A DNA stretch of 64,000 nt from the NCBI GenBank assembly GCA_949152475.1, contig OX424568.1, positions 18,451,667-18,515,666 of the forward strand, written 5' to 3'. The position numbers were made by a program, and so were the translations under genes. Source of the DNA: Terebella lapidaria (lineage: Eukaryota > Annelida > Polychaeta > Terebellida > Terebellidae). This document shows, piece after piece, positions 26,072 to 35,660 of this stretch (positions are counted from its first letter, which is position 1; each line of letters begins with the position of its first letter). The notes beneath the pieces were generated by a model. The model saw only the letters and a program-made list of their open reading frames with translations. It ran no database searches and was not told where the DNA came from.

Positions 26072-28134
26072 GCCTCAACATGAGCTTACAACAGGTCATA
26101 CGTCACCATGCCGAGAACGCCCTGCTGGGATACAACGTTGATCCATTAGACTACGGGATAGAAACGGGACTACGGGATACGCGCAGGGGTATCCGTTTGG
26201 AGGTCCGAAGAAGATATGTCCTACAAGATGCACTGCGGATGTTGAGTGTCCTTGGATTCCAGCTGCAAAGGAACCCGGAGCTTTTGAGAAAACCACTCGA
26301 TGTCAGGTTTAAGGGCGAACCTGGACAGGACGAAGGCGGACCCAGAAGAGAATTTGCTTCTCTTCTTACCGAAGATCTGGCAACGTCACACTACTTCGAG
26401 GGTCCACCCAACCGTCGCTGCTTTGCGCATGACCTGGCTGCGCTTAACAGCAGAACGTACTACAACATCGGGCTTCTGGTTGCTCTCACAGTCTTGCAAG
26501 GTGGACCAGGTATGCCTCTCCTGGCGCCACCTGTAGCCGATTACATCCTCTACGGGGAGATGCGGGAAATCGTACTGGATGATGTGTCGGACTCTGAGTT
26601 GAAAGAAAAGATTGCAGAGGTGAGATGCTTCTATACATTTTATATCATAATTAATGTGCAGAATGCTTCCCATGTTTTCCGTTTAGATTACATGTACTAT
26701 CACTTAAATCGGAATCAGACATATCATGTCTTCTGTCGTCAGATCTGTGCAATACGGGACGATGTTGTGCTACGAAGGAGAATTGACACGATAATTCCCC
26801 AGAGATTCGAGATCGGCATAAGAAAGCCAACCCTCTCTTTCGTCTGCGAAGACATCCCCGGAATAAGACACGGCCTAATGATACATTCCGTTCTTTGGAA
26901 GTCAAAAGCAGAAATCGATCAGTTCTGTGAAGGTAAATATAAAGCCATATGTAATACATAGTGATATAGATAAAAAAACCTATTAACAGGAAGCAAAGCT
27001 AAAATACACACGATAATACCACACGCCTACTTTATATTGTTTACTTTAGAATAAATTGATGCCCATATATCTTGCTGTTTCGAACGGAAAGTTTCATCTT
27101 TTAAGTTTAAATCATTAATCATGTTTTGCTTTATGAAATGTTTTGCCCCCCCCCCCCCCCCCGCAATATACCTTTTAACTGAAAGTATTATGGAATTTTT
27201 CTAGGGTTTATTCAGACTAAATTCCCAAAAGTATAAATTCTGAACTAATGATTGGATAAATATCTGAATCAGGTAATAACCAATCTGAAATTCCGTACTA
27301 AATTTTCAATGTCGTTGGACATACATGGAAGAGGTGTATCAAGTCTTCAATGAAATCTGGGCAATATTCACAAGATATAGATAAAAAAAAACTTCTAAAT
27401 ACTGAGATACTGATAAGCGAAATGATTTAGGCATACAATAATTATTCATAGGTCGTGCGAAACGTAATTTTTCACTTTTATTAGGGAAAATGGTAATTAA
27501 TTGTAGCTTACTCTCCTATTTGTGTTGCATAGGCCTCAGTTCACTTGGCGTTTTGGAGCTCATGAAACGCGAGGGCGAAACATGCAGGCCTCTCCTTGTA
27601 CACAGCGACACAGAACTTACAGCTCGTGAGCTCGAGGATATAGTCCGGTTCACGTACGATTTAGAAGGGACAACGAGGAGAGAGGTAGAGCAGGAGATAG
27701 CAGTCGGGTGGTCCTTATTCCTCTTGGCAGTCGAAGGTACACTAGTAGCAATATTCACATAAGATAATGGATTCAATCGATGCACTGACTACATTCTAAT
27801 GATCTCAAAATAATTCCTGTTTCTATAGCCGTGTTTTGTTGATCACTAATTGTTCCACACAGGTGGGAACATCCCCCTGCTGCCAGGTGGGGTGAAGCTG
27901 ACGCTACCACTCGTGTTGATGTGGATAACTGGCGCATCTCGAATACCAGCAGAAGGCTTCCAAGAACAGCCAACAATTGTGGTTGATCATGAAGAAAAGA
28001 ATCGACTTCCGCATGTGAACACTTGCAGTTGTAAACTCACTCTGCCAGCGCGAAAAGAGTTAACCGATACCGAGACCATAATTCCATTCATGATCAATGT
28101 CATTGGCAACAGTTTCTTTTTCGGCAAAGCCTAA
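21776..28134 (+). CDS. SAM-like/HECT ubiquitin ligase (G2E3-like), transposon cargo
   Basis: Reassembled by eye as ten exons: 21776-21847, 22143-22998, 23094-23238, 23826-23945, 25230-25277, 25875-25961, 26073-26619, 26743-26932, 27533-27736 and 27863-28134. Total is 2,541 nt, 846 aa, with all introns GT-AG and phases consistent. Residues 1-60 resemble the SAM-like N-terminus of multicopy G2E3-like proteins. Residues about 100-195 hold a conserved block with RGGGTR (121-126) and an LFFP segment, perhaps a beta-grasp fold. An acidic, Ser/Pro-rich linker follows to about residue 440. From about 445 to the end is a HECT domain: RFKGEPGQDEGGPRREF near 520-538, then WITGASRIPAEGF and the NTC motif with catalytic Cys811. 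HECT enzymes form a ubiquitin thioester on this cysteine and pass it to a substrate lysine. The small fifth and sixth exons (25230-25277, 25875-25961) are the least certain. The 123-bp intron 26620-26742 has no stop and could be retained. Confidence 0.88.
24150..24420. repeat. Tandem palindromic repeat in HECT intron 4
   Basis: About eight units of roughly 32 bp contain TTTCTACGTGCGAACGTGGTAG or variants. Each unit's core is a palindrome (CACGTGCGAACGTG, ACGTTCGAACGT). The CGTTCGAACG core is shared with the TIR sub-repeats, though the flanks differ. Confidence 0.85.
24767..24862. repeat. 96-bp hairpin MITE in HECT intron 4
   Basis: Arms TTCAAGCCCAAATAAATCAA and its inverted copy (ending GGGCTTGAA) extend about 40 bp each with a short loop. 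No clear target duplication was seen. Confidence 0.8.
25502..25640. repeat. 139-bp hairpin MITE in HECT intron 5
   Basis: Termini GGGTTATTG and CAATAACCC, with inverted arms that also include TTTATGCCC...GGTC(C/T)AAGTTCTT. Arms are about 55 bp, imperfect. No target duplication was evident. Confidence 0.75.
25999..26071. repeat. (ATT)n microsatellite in HECT intron 6
   Basis: More than 20 ATT units lie directly before the acceptor of the main HECT exon (AG at 26071-26072). The tract has no stop in the gene's frame, so an unspliced transcript would read a poly-tyrosine run; splicing removes it. Confidence 0.9.
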
Positions 28135-28673
28135 ATCCATGGCACAAAAAAAGAGATCATGATGTGTAGGCCCTAGGTCATGACGTGTGGGCTGTCCATA
28201 GTATTGTGGCCTGGTTGTAATTATAGTTGGTGTGATGTAATCTGTGGTTAATTTGACTACTAGATCTAGTATGTTAAGTAGGATTCTGGTATTATGATCC
28301 GAAACCTCCTGGATGGAAATGTCTCTGTTATGGTATAGTTCAGTATGTCACTATGGCACTGTATTGAACGCGCATTTTGGGTTGTTGAAATGTACTGTAT
28401 GTGCCCTAAGGTAGATTATATTGTTGTTTTCTTGTTGTTAAAATGTTTACATAGGTAGATTATATGGTTCATTTTGGGTTGTTGAAAGGTTCTACACGCC
28501 GTAGATTCTATTGTTCATTTTGTTTTGTTAGAGGATACTCCACGTGTATATGTACCGTGTAATTATATGGACATGAATGTTATACGCAAATTCATGATGT
28601 TCTGCGTTATATTGATCCATGCTATGGTTTGCGATGCGAGCGCTTATCAGATTTTAGTTGTTTTATATTCTGT

Positions 28674-28679
28674 AATAAA
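28674..28679 (+). terminator. AATAAA polyadenylation signal for the HECT gene
   Basis: First canonical AATAAA downstream of the HECT stop codon, about 540 bp away, on the coding strand. Confidence 0.5.
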
Positions 28680-28751
28680 CAAAATCTGACCAAATTGAAT
28701 ATACTTTATTGGACGCATGTCTCACTCTAACTTAACTATCTTGCCAATATA

Positions 28752-29660
28752 GTTTCGAAGTTGACCAGGTGGAGTTAAAACTCACTTTGGAAGATTTTGA
28801 ATTAAAGTGTACATGTGCACGTAATGTCAAACGTTCCAGTGAAGCGGGGGATGATGATCACGTGACGAAATCTGGGCCGCTATTCGTCTGTCATCAGCTC
28901 TGCTGCCCGCCCATTGGTCAACAGCCAGCGCCAGCGATTTCTGTCGCTTCATGATAGGGCGATCTTATAGTGAGCAAAACATACTAGTTAACTGGCGCAT
29001 TCAACCCAATGTGACAGTTTGATAGACTATTGTATTGAACATCATGTGATCAATATATAGAATGACATACATGTATGGGATTGTTTTTTGCTATTTCGAC
29101 TTAAGGATCTGGTGATGGCGATATTTCAACACCTATTTGCTTGTCTAGCTCCACAACAACACTCTATCAAAATATTGCCTTGTAAACCTGGCCACTACTT
29201 CTCAAGGTTGTATTCTTCAAGTGACATATACACTTATTCCGAAATCTCACACCAAAAAAATTCATATGATGTGGTGTACCACCAAAGAGTAGAGGGTCTT
29301 TGTGAACCATAGAATCCCCCCCCCCCCTCCCTCCCAACCCCCCCAATCCCAATCCTTCCCCCCCCCCCCCCCCACACACACACACACACAACACACACAC
29401 AGACACACACTTGTATTGGCCACCGGGCTGAGAAGTGGACTTACGAAACTTAATCTCAAGGTAACATGCTCTTGTACATGCTTGGAAGTGTGTTTAGTGA
29501 ATGTCAATATACCGATTTGCGTTCAAAGCATCAACCGAGCGTCCCGCAGGTCCGCCGCAGTCCTCCACGTGCCTCAGCAAATGCCGCCGTGGACCCACTC
29601 AAACGAAAACATCCTTGGTCCCTATTCCTGACCCTGAACACTTGGAACTACAGTTGAACT
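28752..29660 (+). other. Region between the convergent genes; possible extra exons
   Basis: After an acceptor-like CAATATAG (ends 28752) lies an open stretch to about 28955 with a Cys-rich piece (LKCTCARNVK, FVCHQLCCPP). A second open stretch at about 29466-29657 is basic and Pro-rich (VRRSPPRASAN). A C-run and (CA)n tract lies at 29310-29412. I do not recognise either open piece. They may be exons of a third small gene, alternative 3' exons of the HECT gene, or noise. Confidence 0.25.
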
Positions 29661-29752
29661 GTACGCATTTACTATGAAAACATATCCGTGTTCAATCAAA
29701 ATTGGTATTCAAGTGTATGTGATTCTCAACTATCAATTCATACGTGACCGTG

Positions 29753-29758
29753 TTTATT
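29753..29758 (-). terminator. AATAAA polyadenylation signal for the integrase gene
   Basis: Minus-strand AATAAA about 360 bp beyond the integrase stop codon. Confidence 0.45.
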
Positions 29759-30118
29759 AGAGTTATACCCTAGAGTGGGCAAACATGCACAAGAAACGAA
29801 ATCAGATGTTTTGATGGTACACTGATACTGTCTGCAATCAAACTGTATAATATGTTTTTGTTCTGTTAAACCCATGTAATTGATTGTTACATTTGCTTTC
29901 CCAAGTTGAAAAAATATATAATTCCACCAACATTTCTTTGCCAGATAGATTACACCAGTCACACACGTGGGCCTATCCACAGAAAGGCCTAAACATATAC
30001 GACATATTTACATAGTCTATTTGAGAAAGCTGCTTGAAGAGTGTAGAACACACACACATGCACGCTGTTGTACATAGGCTACATTTCATACGTTAGGTCG
30101 CCTCAGTTCTTCGATTCC

Positions 30119-31741
30119 TCAGATATATTGACCAATTTCGTGCCGCAGAGCGATATACAGCCTCTTTGCCTCTGACGAGTCCTTTGGGTAGTCGGTATTG
30201 GCCTCAGCCATGATGGAACAAGAAAGATCGTGGACAACTGTGTCACATGGGATGAATTTTCTGAACTCACACTGTGGTTTACAGTCTCTGACTTCATCGG
30301 CATCCGACGCGCACAAGTAGTCTACTGTACCATAAAGTCCAGGTAAATGGTACATGACGTTCGGCCGACCAGCGGGGTTTCTTGAGTTCCGCGATGGACG
30401 AATCTTGTGAGCGTTCCACGTTTTCACTGTCTCGTCCAGATCGTTCTGCAAATAACAATGCCGGGATTACAAAAGATGTAGAATAATTTCCTATATACTC
30501 CGAACCCTGAAATATTAGCGTCCGTTCAATTTGGCGTTTTTTGCTTGTGCTGGCATATGTTGGCGACCGTTTAATTTAGCGTTGTTATCTTGCCATCATA
30601 TGTTGTGTTTAACAAATTAATATATTAACGTCCATTAGTATTAGCTTTCTAAACGAAAAGCTGAAAAAGCTAAATAAACGGGCGTTAATAATTTCCGTTT
30701 TTAGAGTGGAATAGTTTTTTTTCCAGAATAAACTGGAATAAATTTTTTCCCAAATATTTATTTTCACATTTAACCGTTTTTAATATAAATTCATAGGTTG
30801 ATTCTACCGTACATGCTCAGTTTACAGTTACAAACATGTATATAGCCTAATTGTTTTTGTATTTATTTCTAATCTATTAATGAAGCTATAGTGTACATAC
30901 ATACCTGGACCAAGTGCAAGAAACAAAATTGTATCAAATTGATGTCGAGGAAGGATCCTGTAAACTGGCCATCATCCACTAGTTGCTGGAACAAACACAT
31001 CCAAAAGTCCGTGCATTCCCTTCTAAGAAACGACCACCAATATTCGATTCTTTGATTTGCGGTACTCCGACCTTCAAGGTAACTCGACAACCCGGCCCTT
31101 CTGTCAGCACCATTTCTGCGAAAATGTCGTTGGAGTTCTTTGACCCTGCAGTTCTCCGTGCCCTTGTCTCCACGCACTATCCGAGGGAAACCGCCCCACT
31201 CCATAACCGACTCCAAATAGTACCCCGCAATCACACGTGGATTATTACTGGTGTTGTATACATTCATCCATATTATTCTGCGCGAATAGCCGTCAATGCA
31301 GCCGTTAATACAAATACCGTACCGACGTAGTTTGTCATACGAGTCCAAGTGCCATATATAATTGGGTCCTTTGCTACTATACTTTCTCCGAAGGAGTCTA
31401 CGCTTTTTTCTTTGACTGGTTCCACGAGGATCCAGAACTCCCATGATTATTCTGACGTCTTCTTTTCTACACAAAATGCCATGACACAAGCACTTTTGGT
31501 ACATCCACCTGTAGCCATGCAACTGGCCACTTTCAGTCAGCTGCTTTTCTATGAAATCAATAACTTCTTCTATATTGCAGTAACTCGTTCGCCTCAGGTC
31601 CATACGTTTAAGAATGCGCTTCAAATGGCGATCAGATATAATGATCCCATTTTCTATTGCGAGTGCAGAGCAAATATCCTTATAGGTCAAGCCTATGTTG
31701 AAATAGGCTCTGATAAGGTCATTCCGGTGTTCTGTATCCAT
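30119..31741 (-). CDS. IS3-like DDE integrase/transposase (IS3EU type)
   Basis: Two exons, 31741-30905 and 30445-30119 (donor CAG/GTATGT, acceptor TTATTTGCAG/AAC, phase 0), give 387 aa. Residues 1-52 hold a helix-turn-helix (YKDICSALA...ISDRHLKRILKRM). Residues 55-100 resemble the IS3 HTH_21 linker with the hallmark HGYRWM. The rve-type catalytic core follows: Asp133 (WHLDSYD), a secondary Asp150 (CIDGYSRR), Asp192 (RGDKGTEN) and Glu233 (STANQRIEYWW), all present. The second exon continues with the C-terminal block conserved in the animal multicopy integrase-core family (KIRPSRN, GRPNVMYHLP, LYGTVDYL). It should bind the TIRs and catalyse cut-and-paste insertion with a 6-bp staggered cut. It starts about 120 bp inside the right TIR array, so its promoter is probably in the TIR. 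An additional upstream exon cannot be excluded. Confidence 0.9.
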
Positions 31742-31859
31742 TTTAATATATATAATTCAAGCCGTGTTTATACAGTTATGCATACACGGCCTTTCTAGGC
31801 CCTATTGTCCGATATATGTCGATATGCCTTCTATTTCTGAGGGATATATTATTTCGATG

Positions 31860-32441
31860 CAATGGAATGTATTTCGATTGAACGATATCTATTTCAAGTG
31901 AACGAAATCTATTTCGAGAGAACGAAATTTTATTTCGTTCAAACGAGATTTATTTCGAGGAAACGAAATCTCTTTTCGTTCAAACGAAATCTATTTCGAG
32001 GGAACGAAATCTATTTCGAGAGAATGAAATCGGATTTCGTTCGAACGAAATCTCTTTTCGTTCATACGAAATCTATTTCGAGGGAACGAAATCTCTTTTC
32101 GTTCAAACGAAATCTCTTTTCGTTCAAACGAAATCTATTTCGAGGGAACGAAATCTATTTCGTGGGAACGAAATCTTTTGCGAGGGAACGAAATCTATTT
32201 CGAGAGAATGAAATCTCTTTTCGTTCATATGAAATCTATTTCGAGGGAACGAAATCTCTTTTCGTTCGAACGAAATCTCTTTTCATTCATACGAAATCTA
32301 TTTCGAGGGAACGAAATCTCTTTTCGTTCAAACGAAATCTATTTCGAGGGTACGATATATATTTCGAGGGAACGAAATCTATTTCGAGGGAACGAAATAA
32401 TTATCTCAGAATTCCCACCATGTCCCCTTAGGGGCTCCGTA
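31860..32441 (-). repeat. Right TIR of the IS3EU-like element
   Basis: Inverted copy of the left TIR with the same two types of palindromic sub-repeat of about 20 bp. It matches the left TIR without a visible difference over the outer 325 bp, then diverges modestly in unit order. The inner end decays gradually near 31860-31900. Confidence 0.92.
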
Positions 32442-32447
32442 CTATTT
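32442..32447. repeat. 6-bp target duplication CTATTT (right)
   Basis: Second copy of CTATTT. Read on the minus strand it is AAATAG, the last Lys codon and the TAG stop of the NADAR-fusion ORF, so both flanks of the transposon carry that stop codon. Confidence 0.93.
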
Positions 32448-33776
32448 CCTTTCCGATCGGAAGAACTCTCGTACATCAGAAAGAACTTTGCCTTGGATGT
32501 TCAGTCCAGTCCACTTGGATTGGTCAAGAATGTCACGGTGACGCAGACCCAAGCCAACGCCAAACAGTTTATCGCCACAAGCCTCTGCCACCACCTTGTC
32601 ACCAGTAGAAAGCAGCTTGTCTCTAAGTGAATCGTTCTGTGTGAACTTCGCCATAATGCCCTCTCGGAGGATACCCTCAGCCTCAGTCTTCCACTTGTCG
32701 GCGTCAAATGCCTTCACACGTCTGGCACGTCGCTTCATATCACGTGGGTCAGTCATGGCGAGTAGCTCCTCAGCAGCTGAGCTGTCACCGAACAAACAGG
32801 CCATGCGATATGTGAGGAACTGTTCAACGCAGCTGAAATCTCGTCCGTCCACATAAAACCGACAGGGGAAAAAGTTGGACAACTTGGAACCCTTTGTGAA
32901 GAAAGCTACAACGTCTGATGACTCCTTTTCACAAAGTGGGTTTTCAACACGCTCCCTAATATACTCGGGGATATGTTGGACACTGTCATGTGTGAAGGAC
33001 TGATTGTTAACACATAGTTTATCAACTTTCAAGTAGGCAGAGACCTTGGCACCAGGATTAGCAGGATCACCATCATAGGCTGCTGTGAGGTAAGGTTTCA
33101 GTACCTTTCGTCGCTCTGCAATTTCTTGTGGGAAGTCCTCCCTGATCCTGATTCCACGTTTGAGTTCCATGCGCTTGTTCCACACAGTTTTACGGTCATC
33201 ATAGCGCAGGAACTTGGCGATTATTGACCGCGGAGACTTCGCATCAGGATTTGGAGGACCAGTGGGCACACGGTGGCACCCAGCCAACTGAATGCTGCTC
33301 GGATCCAGGCCGATATCGGCGAATAGTTGCCTCATCACCTGATATGCGTTCTCAGGGCCACCATGTTCCATAACGCCGTCAAAAAACAAGTTGTTTCTCC
33401 TGCCGTAGGACTCAAGGTGCAGTATCCGTTCATGCATCTCTGACTGTTTTGCTACGGATTCTCTGAGACCACGTGTTGTGTCACAAAGGGACTGTTCCAT
33501 GGCAGTGATCTGCTTTTTTAGGGTAACGACGCCAGACTGGGCACACTCGGCAGTGGTTTGAGCATCATGTGCTGCTAAGGCAGCTTCATTGGCCTTATGT
33601 GACGATTCACTAGCTGACAACTTTGCAGCTTCTGCAATACTCCGAGCAGACTTAGCTTCTGTGAATGCTTTATTCACATCTTCACGTATAGAGTCAATGG
33701 ATAACACCAGCTTGTCAAGCTTTTCATTGATGGTTACAAGAGTAACACTGCAGTCAGAAGTGGATGGCTGATTTTT
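32442..33776 (-). CDS. LINE-ORF1-like coiled-coil/RRM protein fused to a NADAR domain
   Basis: An open frame of about 444 codons runs from 33776 to the TAG at 32444-32442. The first in-frame ATG is at 33500-33498, so either translation starts there or an upstream exon supplies the start. The N-terminal part is an Ala-rich coiled coil. The middle matches the RNA-binding part of L1-type ORF1 proteins (LHLESYGRRNNLFFDGV, GCHRVP, PRSIIAKFLRYDDRKTVW, RIREDFP, ERRKVLKPYL). The last 150 residues are a NADAR/YbiA-like domain: LSNFFPCRFYVDG, CVEQF, a KFTQND...LLSTGD block, then EACGDKLFGVGLG. NADAR enzymes act on N-glycosidic ADP-ribose-type bonds; removal of ADP-ribose from guanine is reported for the family. 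No frame break is seen. It could be ORF1 of a LINE whose ORF2 is absent, or a domesticated gene. Confidence 0.85.
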   Translation of the reverse strand, partial: KNQPSTSDCSVTLVTINEKLDKLVLSIDSIREDVNKAFTEAKSARSIAEAAKLSASESSHKANEAALAAHDAQTTAECAQSGVVTLKKQITAMEQSLCDTTRGLRESVAKQSEMHERILHLESYGRRNNLFFDGVMEHGGPENAYQVMRQLFADIGLDPSSIQLAGCHRVPTGPPNPDAKSPRSIIAKFLRYDDRKTVWNKRMELKRGIRIREDFPQEIAERRKVLKPYLTAAYDGDPANPGAKVSAYLKVDKLCVNNQSFTHDSVQHIPEYIRERVENPLCEKESSDVVAFFTKGSKLSNFFPCRFYVDGRDFSCVEQFLTYRMACLFGDSSAAEELLAMTDPRDMKRRARRVKAFDADKWKTEAEGILREGIMAKFTQNDSLRDKLLSTGDKVVAEACGDKLFGVGLGLRHRDILDQSKWTGLNIQGKVLSDVREFFRSERK

Positions 33777-35151
33777 TTACATGTTCCTGGTATTAGGCAT
33801 CACAACGAACAAACCACTAGCATGAAAACAATGTAAAGGTACTTGAAAGCTTCACAGTCAGGCATAGCATGACAGGGCAAAAAGTAGGACGATAGCCAGC
33901 ATTGTACCACGAATCATGCGTGACGAGTGGCCAGTTACAAAGGTACTGGGAAATTATCGATCGTGTAAAATCAGGGACTTGAACAAATCCATGGGCGATG
34001 ATAGAAGAAATGGTTGTTTCTCCACCAATATTCATGTTAATGGGATGTTAAATATCACAAACAGTCATTATTCAGTACCTGTGCATCCTCATATCCCTCA
34101 ATTGTGATGTTTTAGGCCATGATACTGGCACTTGGGCGTAAAATCAAGTAAACAATATATGTTAGCTGTGGCTGTTTGTTTACAGCGTCCGCCATTTTTT
34201 TTCAACCAATGGGAACTGCCGCAAGTGTACTCATAGAATGCATGCTTGAACATAAATCTTAGCTATTGGCACTTTCAAATGGGAAGTAATATGTGATGAT
34301 TTGTGTAATGACCTTGGATTTGACCTTCTGAACTTTCGTTGTGGAGCGCTCAATGTCGAGAGAATTTTTTTTTTGAAGTTTTGCAGTTGAGTTGTATGGG
34401 GCCCAGATATACATCGGGTGGACGTTGTCACTTGAACATAATTCATTCTGGTTACAGAAAAATGCGCAAATATCTATACTAGTAGTTGGAGCCAAATGAA
34501 TTGTCATGATTGTGCTTTATTATGCCACAGGAAAGAAATTATATCTGGTGGAAATAAAATATTAGTAATGTGTGGCCCTCATTATGACATCATACTTGTA
34601 AGTTAAGGCCTACAAGTGCACGAATCAACATTGCCCTAATTAATTTCGGTAAGGCGTCTTGCCACCTACACTTCTCATGCTCCTTTTTATTTCGCAAAAC
34701 ATGAGCATATAGGGTTAACGGTTTGCTGCCAAAAAGTGGAACAAACCATGTACCACCACTGCATATGTTCACCCCATTCCGCTTGCTCTTTCCCCCAGTT
34801 GTATACTGTACATATCGAAGACTAACTCGTTAGTCCGGACTGACTCAATTGGACTTAATGTGGTCCCTTTCTTATGTTATAAAGCCACAAATAAAACTTC
34901 CGTGGATTAGCGTTGCAACACCAGTTTTAGCGTTGCACAATCACATCGCTACCGATATTCTTGTAGTTCTACTAATTTTATCATATATACTTCATGGTAT
35001 ATCCACTTCAAGTTACATGATGGGTGTTTGGATGACAAATGTATACTATTTTACAACAAATCATTGATGGTTATTTGCCGTGTGAGTGGTGTTTCCATAT
35101 CGTCGTCGCCTCAATGTTTTCGTCTTGGACCCAGGATGCGCGTACAATACA
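33777..35151. other. Unassigned, upstream of the NADAR gene
   Basis: No coding signal recognised. Near 34170-34220 a CGTCCGCCATTTT word and a CCAAT box (AACCAATGGGA) could belong to a promoter, but their link to any gene is unproven. Confidence 0.3.
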
Positions 35152-35560
35152 CCCAGGATGTTCGTTGCGTAACCCAGTATGCGCCAACCAAACCCAGGTT
35201 TAGCGGACTGGTTCCCCAGCGTGGTGATGTAATATCGTTTTTGTGACGTGAAATGCGATGAAAATAACACCGTTTACAACAAATGAACACTGATGATTAA
35301 ATATGTGTCTGATCATAGACGTCTTCACGTCTATGGTCTGATCCACACAAAAAGTAATACGAGTCAAGAGAAAGGTGTATTTCATGATCTCCACCAAAAA
35401 GAAACATTTTACATCGTCTCATTAATAAGTCTTTGCTGATTTTCTGAAACATTGATGTTTCGGTGGGTAAACGATACTGTTCCGATTGGACAACAGTTCT
35501 GTCATGGGTGTCTCGATTAGTAAACGATATTTTATTGGAAATTGATGGCCCGTTAATGCC
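35152..35560 (+). repeat. Dispersed repeat, copy 1
   Basis: The part at about 35228-35500 (TAATATCGTTTTTGTGACGT, TGATGTTTCGGTGG) is repeated in inverted orientation at 41945-42180. The part at 35152-35222 (GGTTTAGCGGACTGGTTCCC) matches 9748-9806 inverted. No termini could be defined. Confidence 0.7.
35307..35343. repeat. 21-bp hairpin insertion with 8-bp duplication
   Basis: The 21-bp hairpin-forming ATAGACGTCTTCACGTCTATG (35315-35335) is flanked by GTCTGATC at 35307-35314 and 35336-35343. The paralogous copy on the minus strand at about 42080-42100 has a single GTCTGATC and no hairpin, giving a direct empty-site comparison. Confidence 0.85.
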
Positions 35561-35660
35561 TAAGTCACATTTGCACCGATGCCTCCTCAGATGTGGTTAC
35601 GATGCGTGAAAAGGCTGAAATTTGGCCATTTCGGTCGGTCACCCACCGAGCGCCGGAGGG

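Larger units (their letters stand above)
20257..32441. mobile_element. 12.2-kb IS3EU-like DNA transposon with HECT E3 ligase cargo
   Basis: The 12,185-bp element is bounded by perfect inverted termini (TACGGAGCCCCTAAGGGGAC) and a 6-bp duplication CTATTT. TIRs are at 20257-20745 and about 31860-32441. Inside are two convergent spliced genes: a HECT ubiquitin ligase on the plus strand (21776-28134) and an IS3-like DDE integrase on the minus strand (30119-31741). Both read through without interruption once introns are removed, so the element looks whole. IS3-type DDE core, 6-bp duplication and TAY...RTA ends are, as I recall, features of the eukaryotic IS3EU superfamily. Several smaller inverted-repeat insertions and an (ATT)n tract sit in HECT introns. 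Near-identical outer TIRs suggest a recent insertion. Confidence 0.92.

Noticed and set aside
25690-26961. A single 423-codon frame containing a poly-tyrosine run
   Set aside because: It fuses HECT exons with intron sequence. Consensus splice sites at 25962, 26071-26072, 26620 and 26741-26742 remove the (ATT)n tract and the 123-bp intron, and the phases fit the rest of the gene.
20257-32441. Reading the 12.2-kb element as a Polinton/Maverick or an LTR element
   Set aside because: The terminal repeats are inverted, not direct. No protein-primed polymerase, packaging ATPase, protease or capsid gene is visible. The termini are TA...TA rather than AG...CT, and the integrase resembles IS3 transposases.
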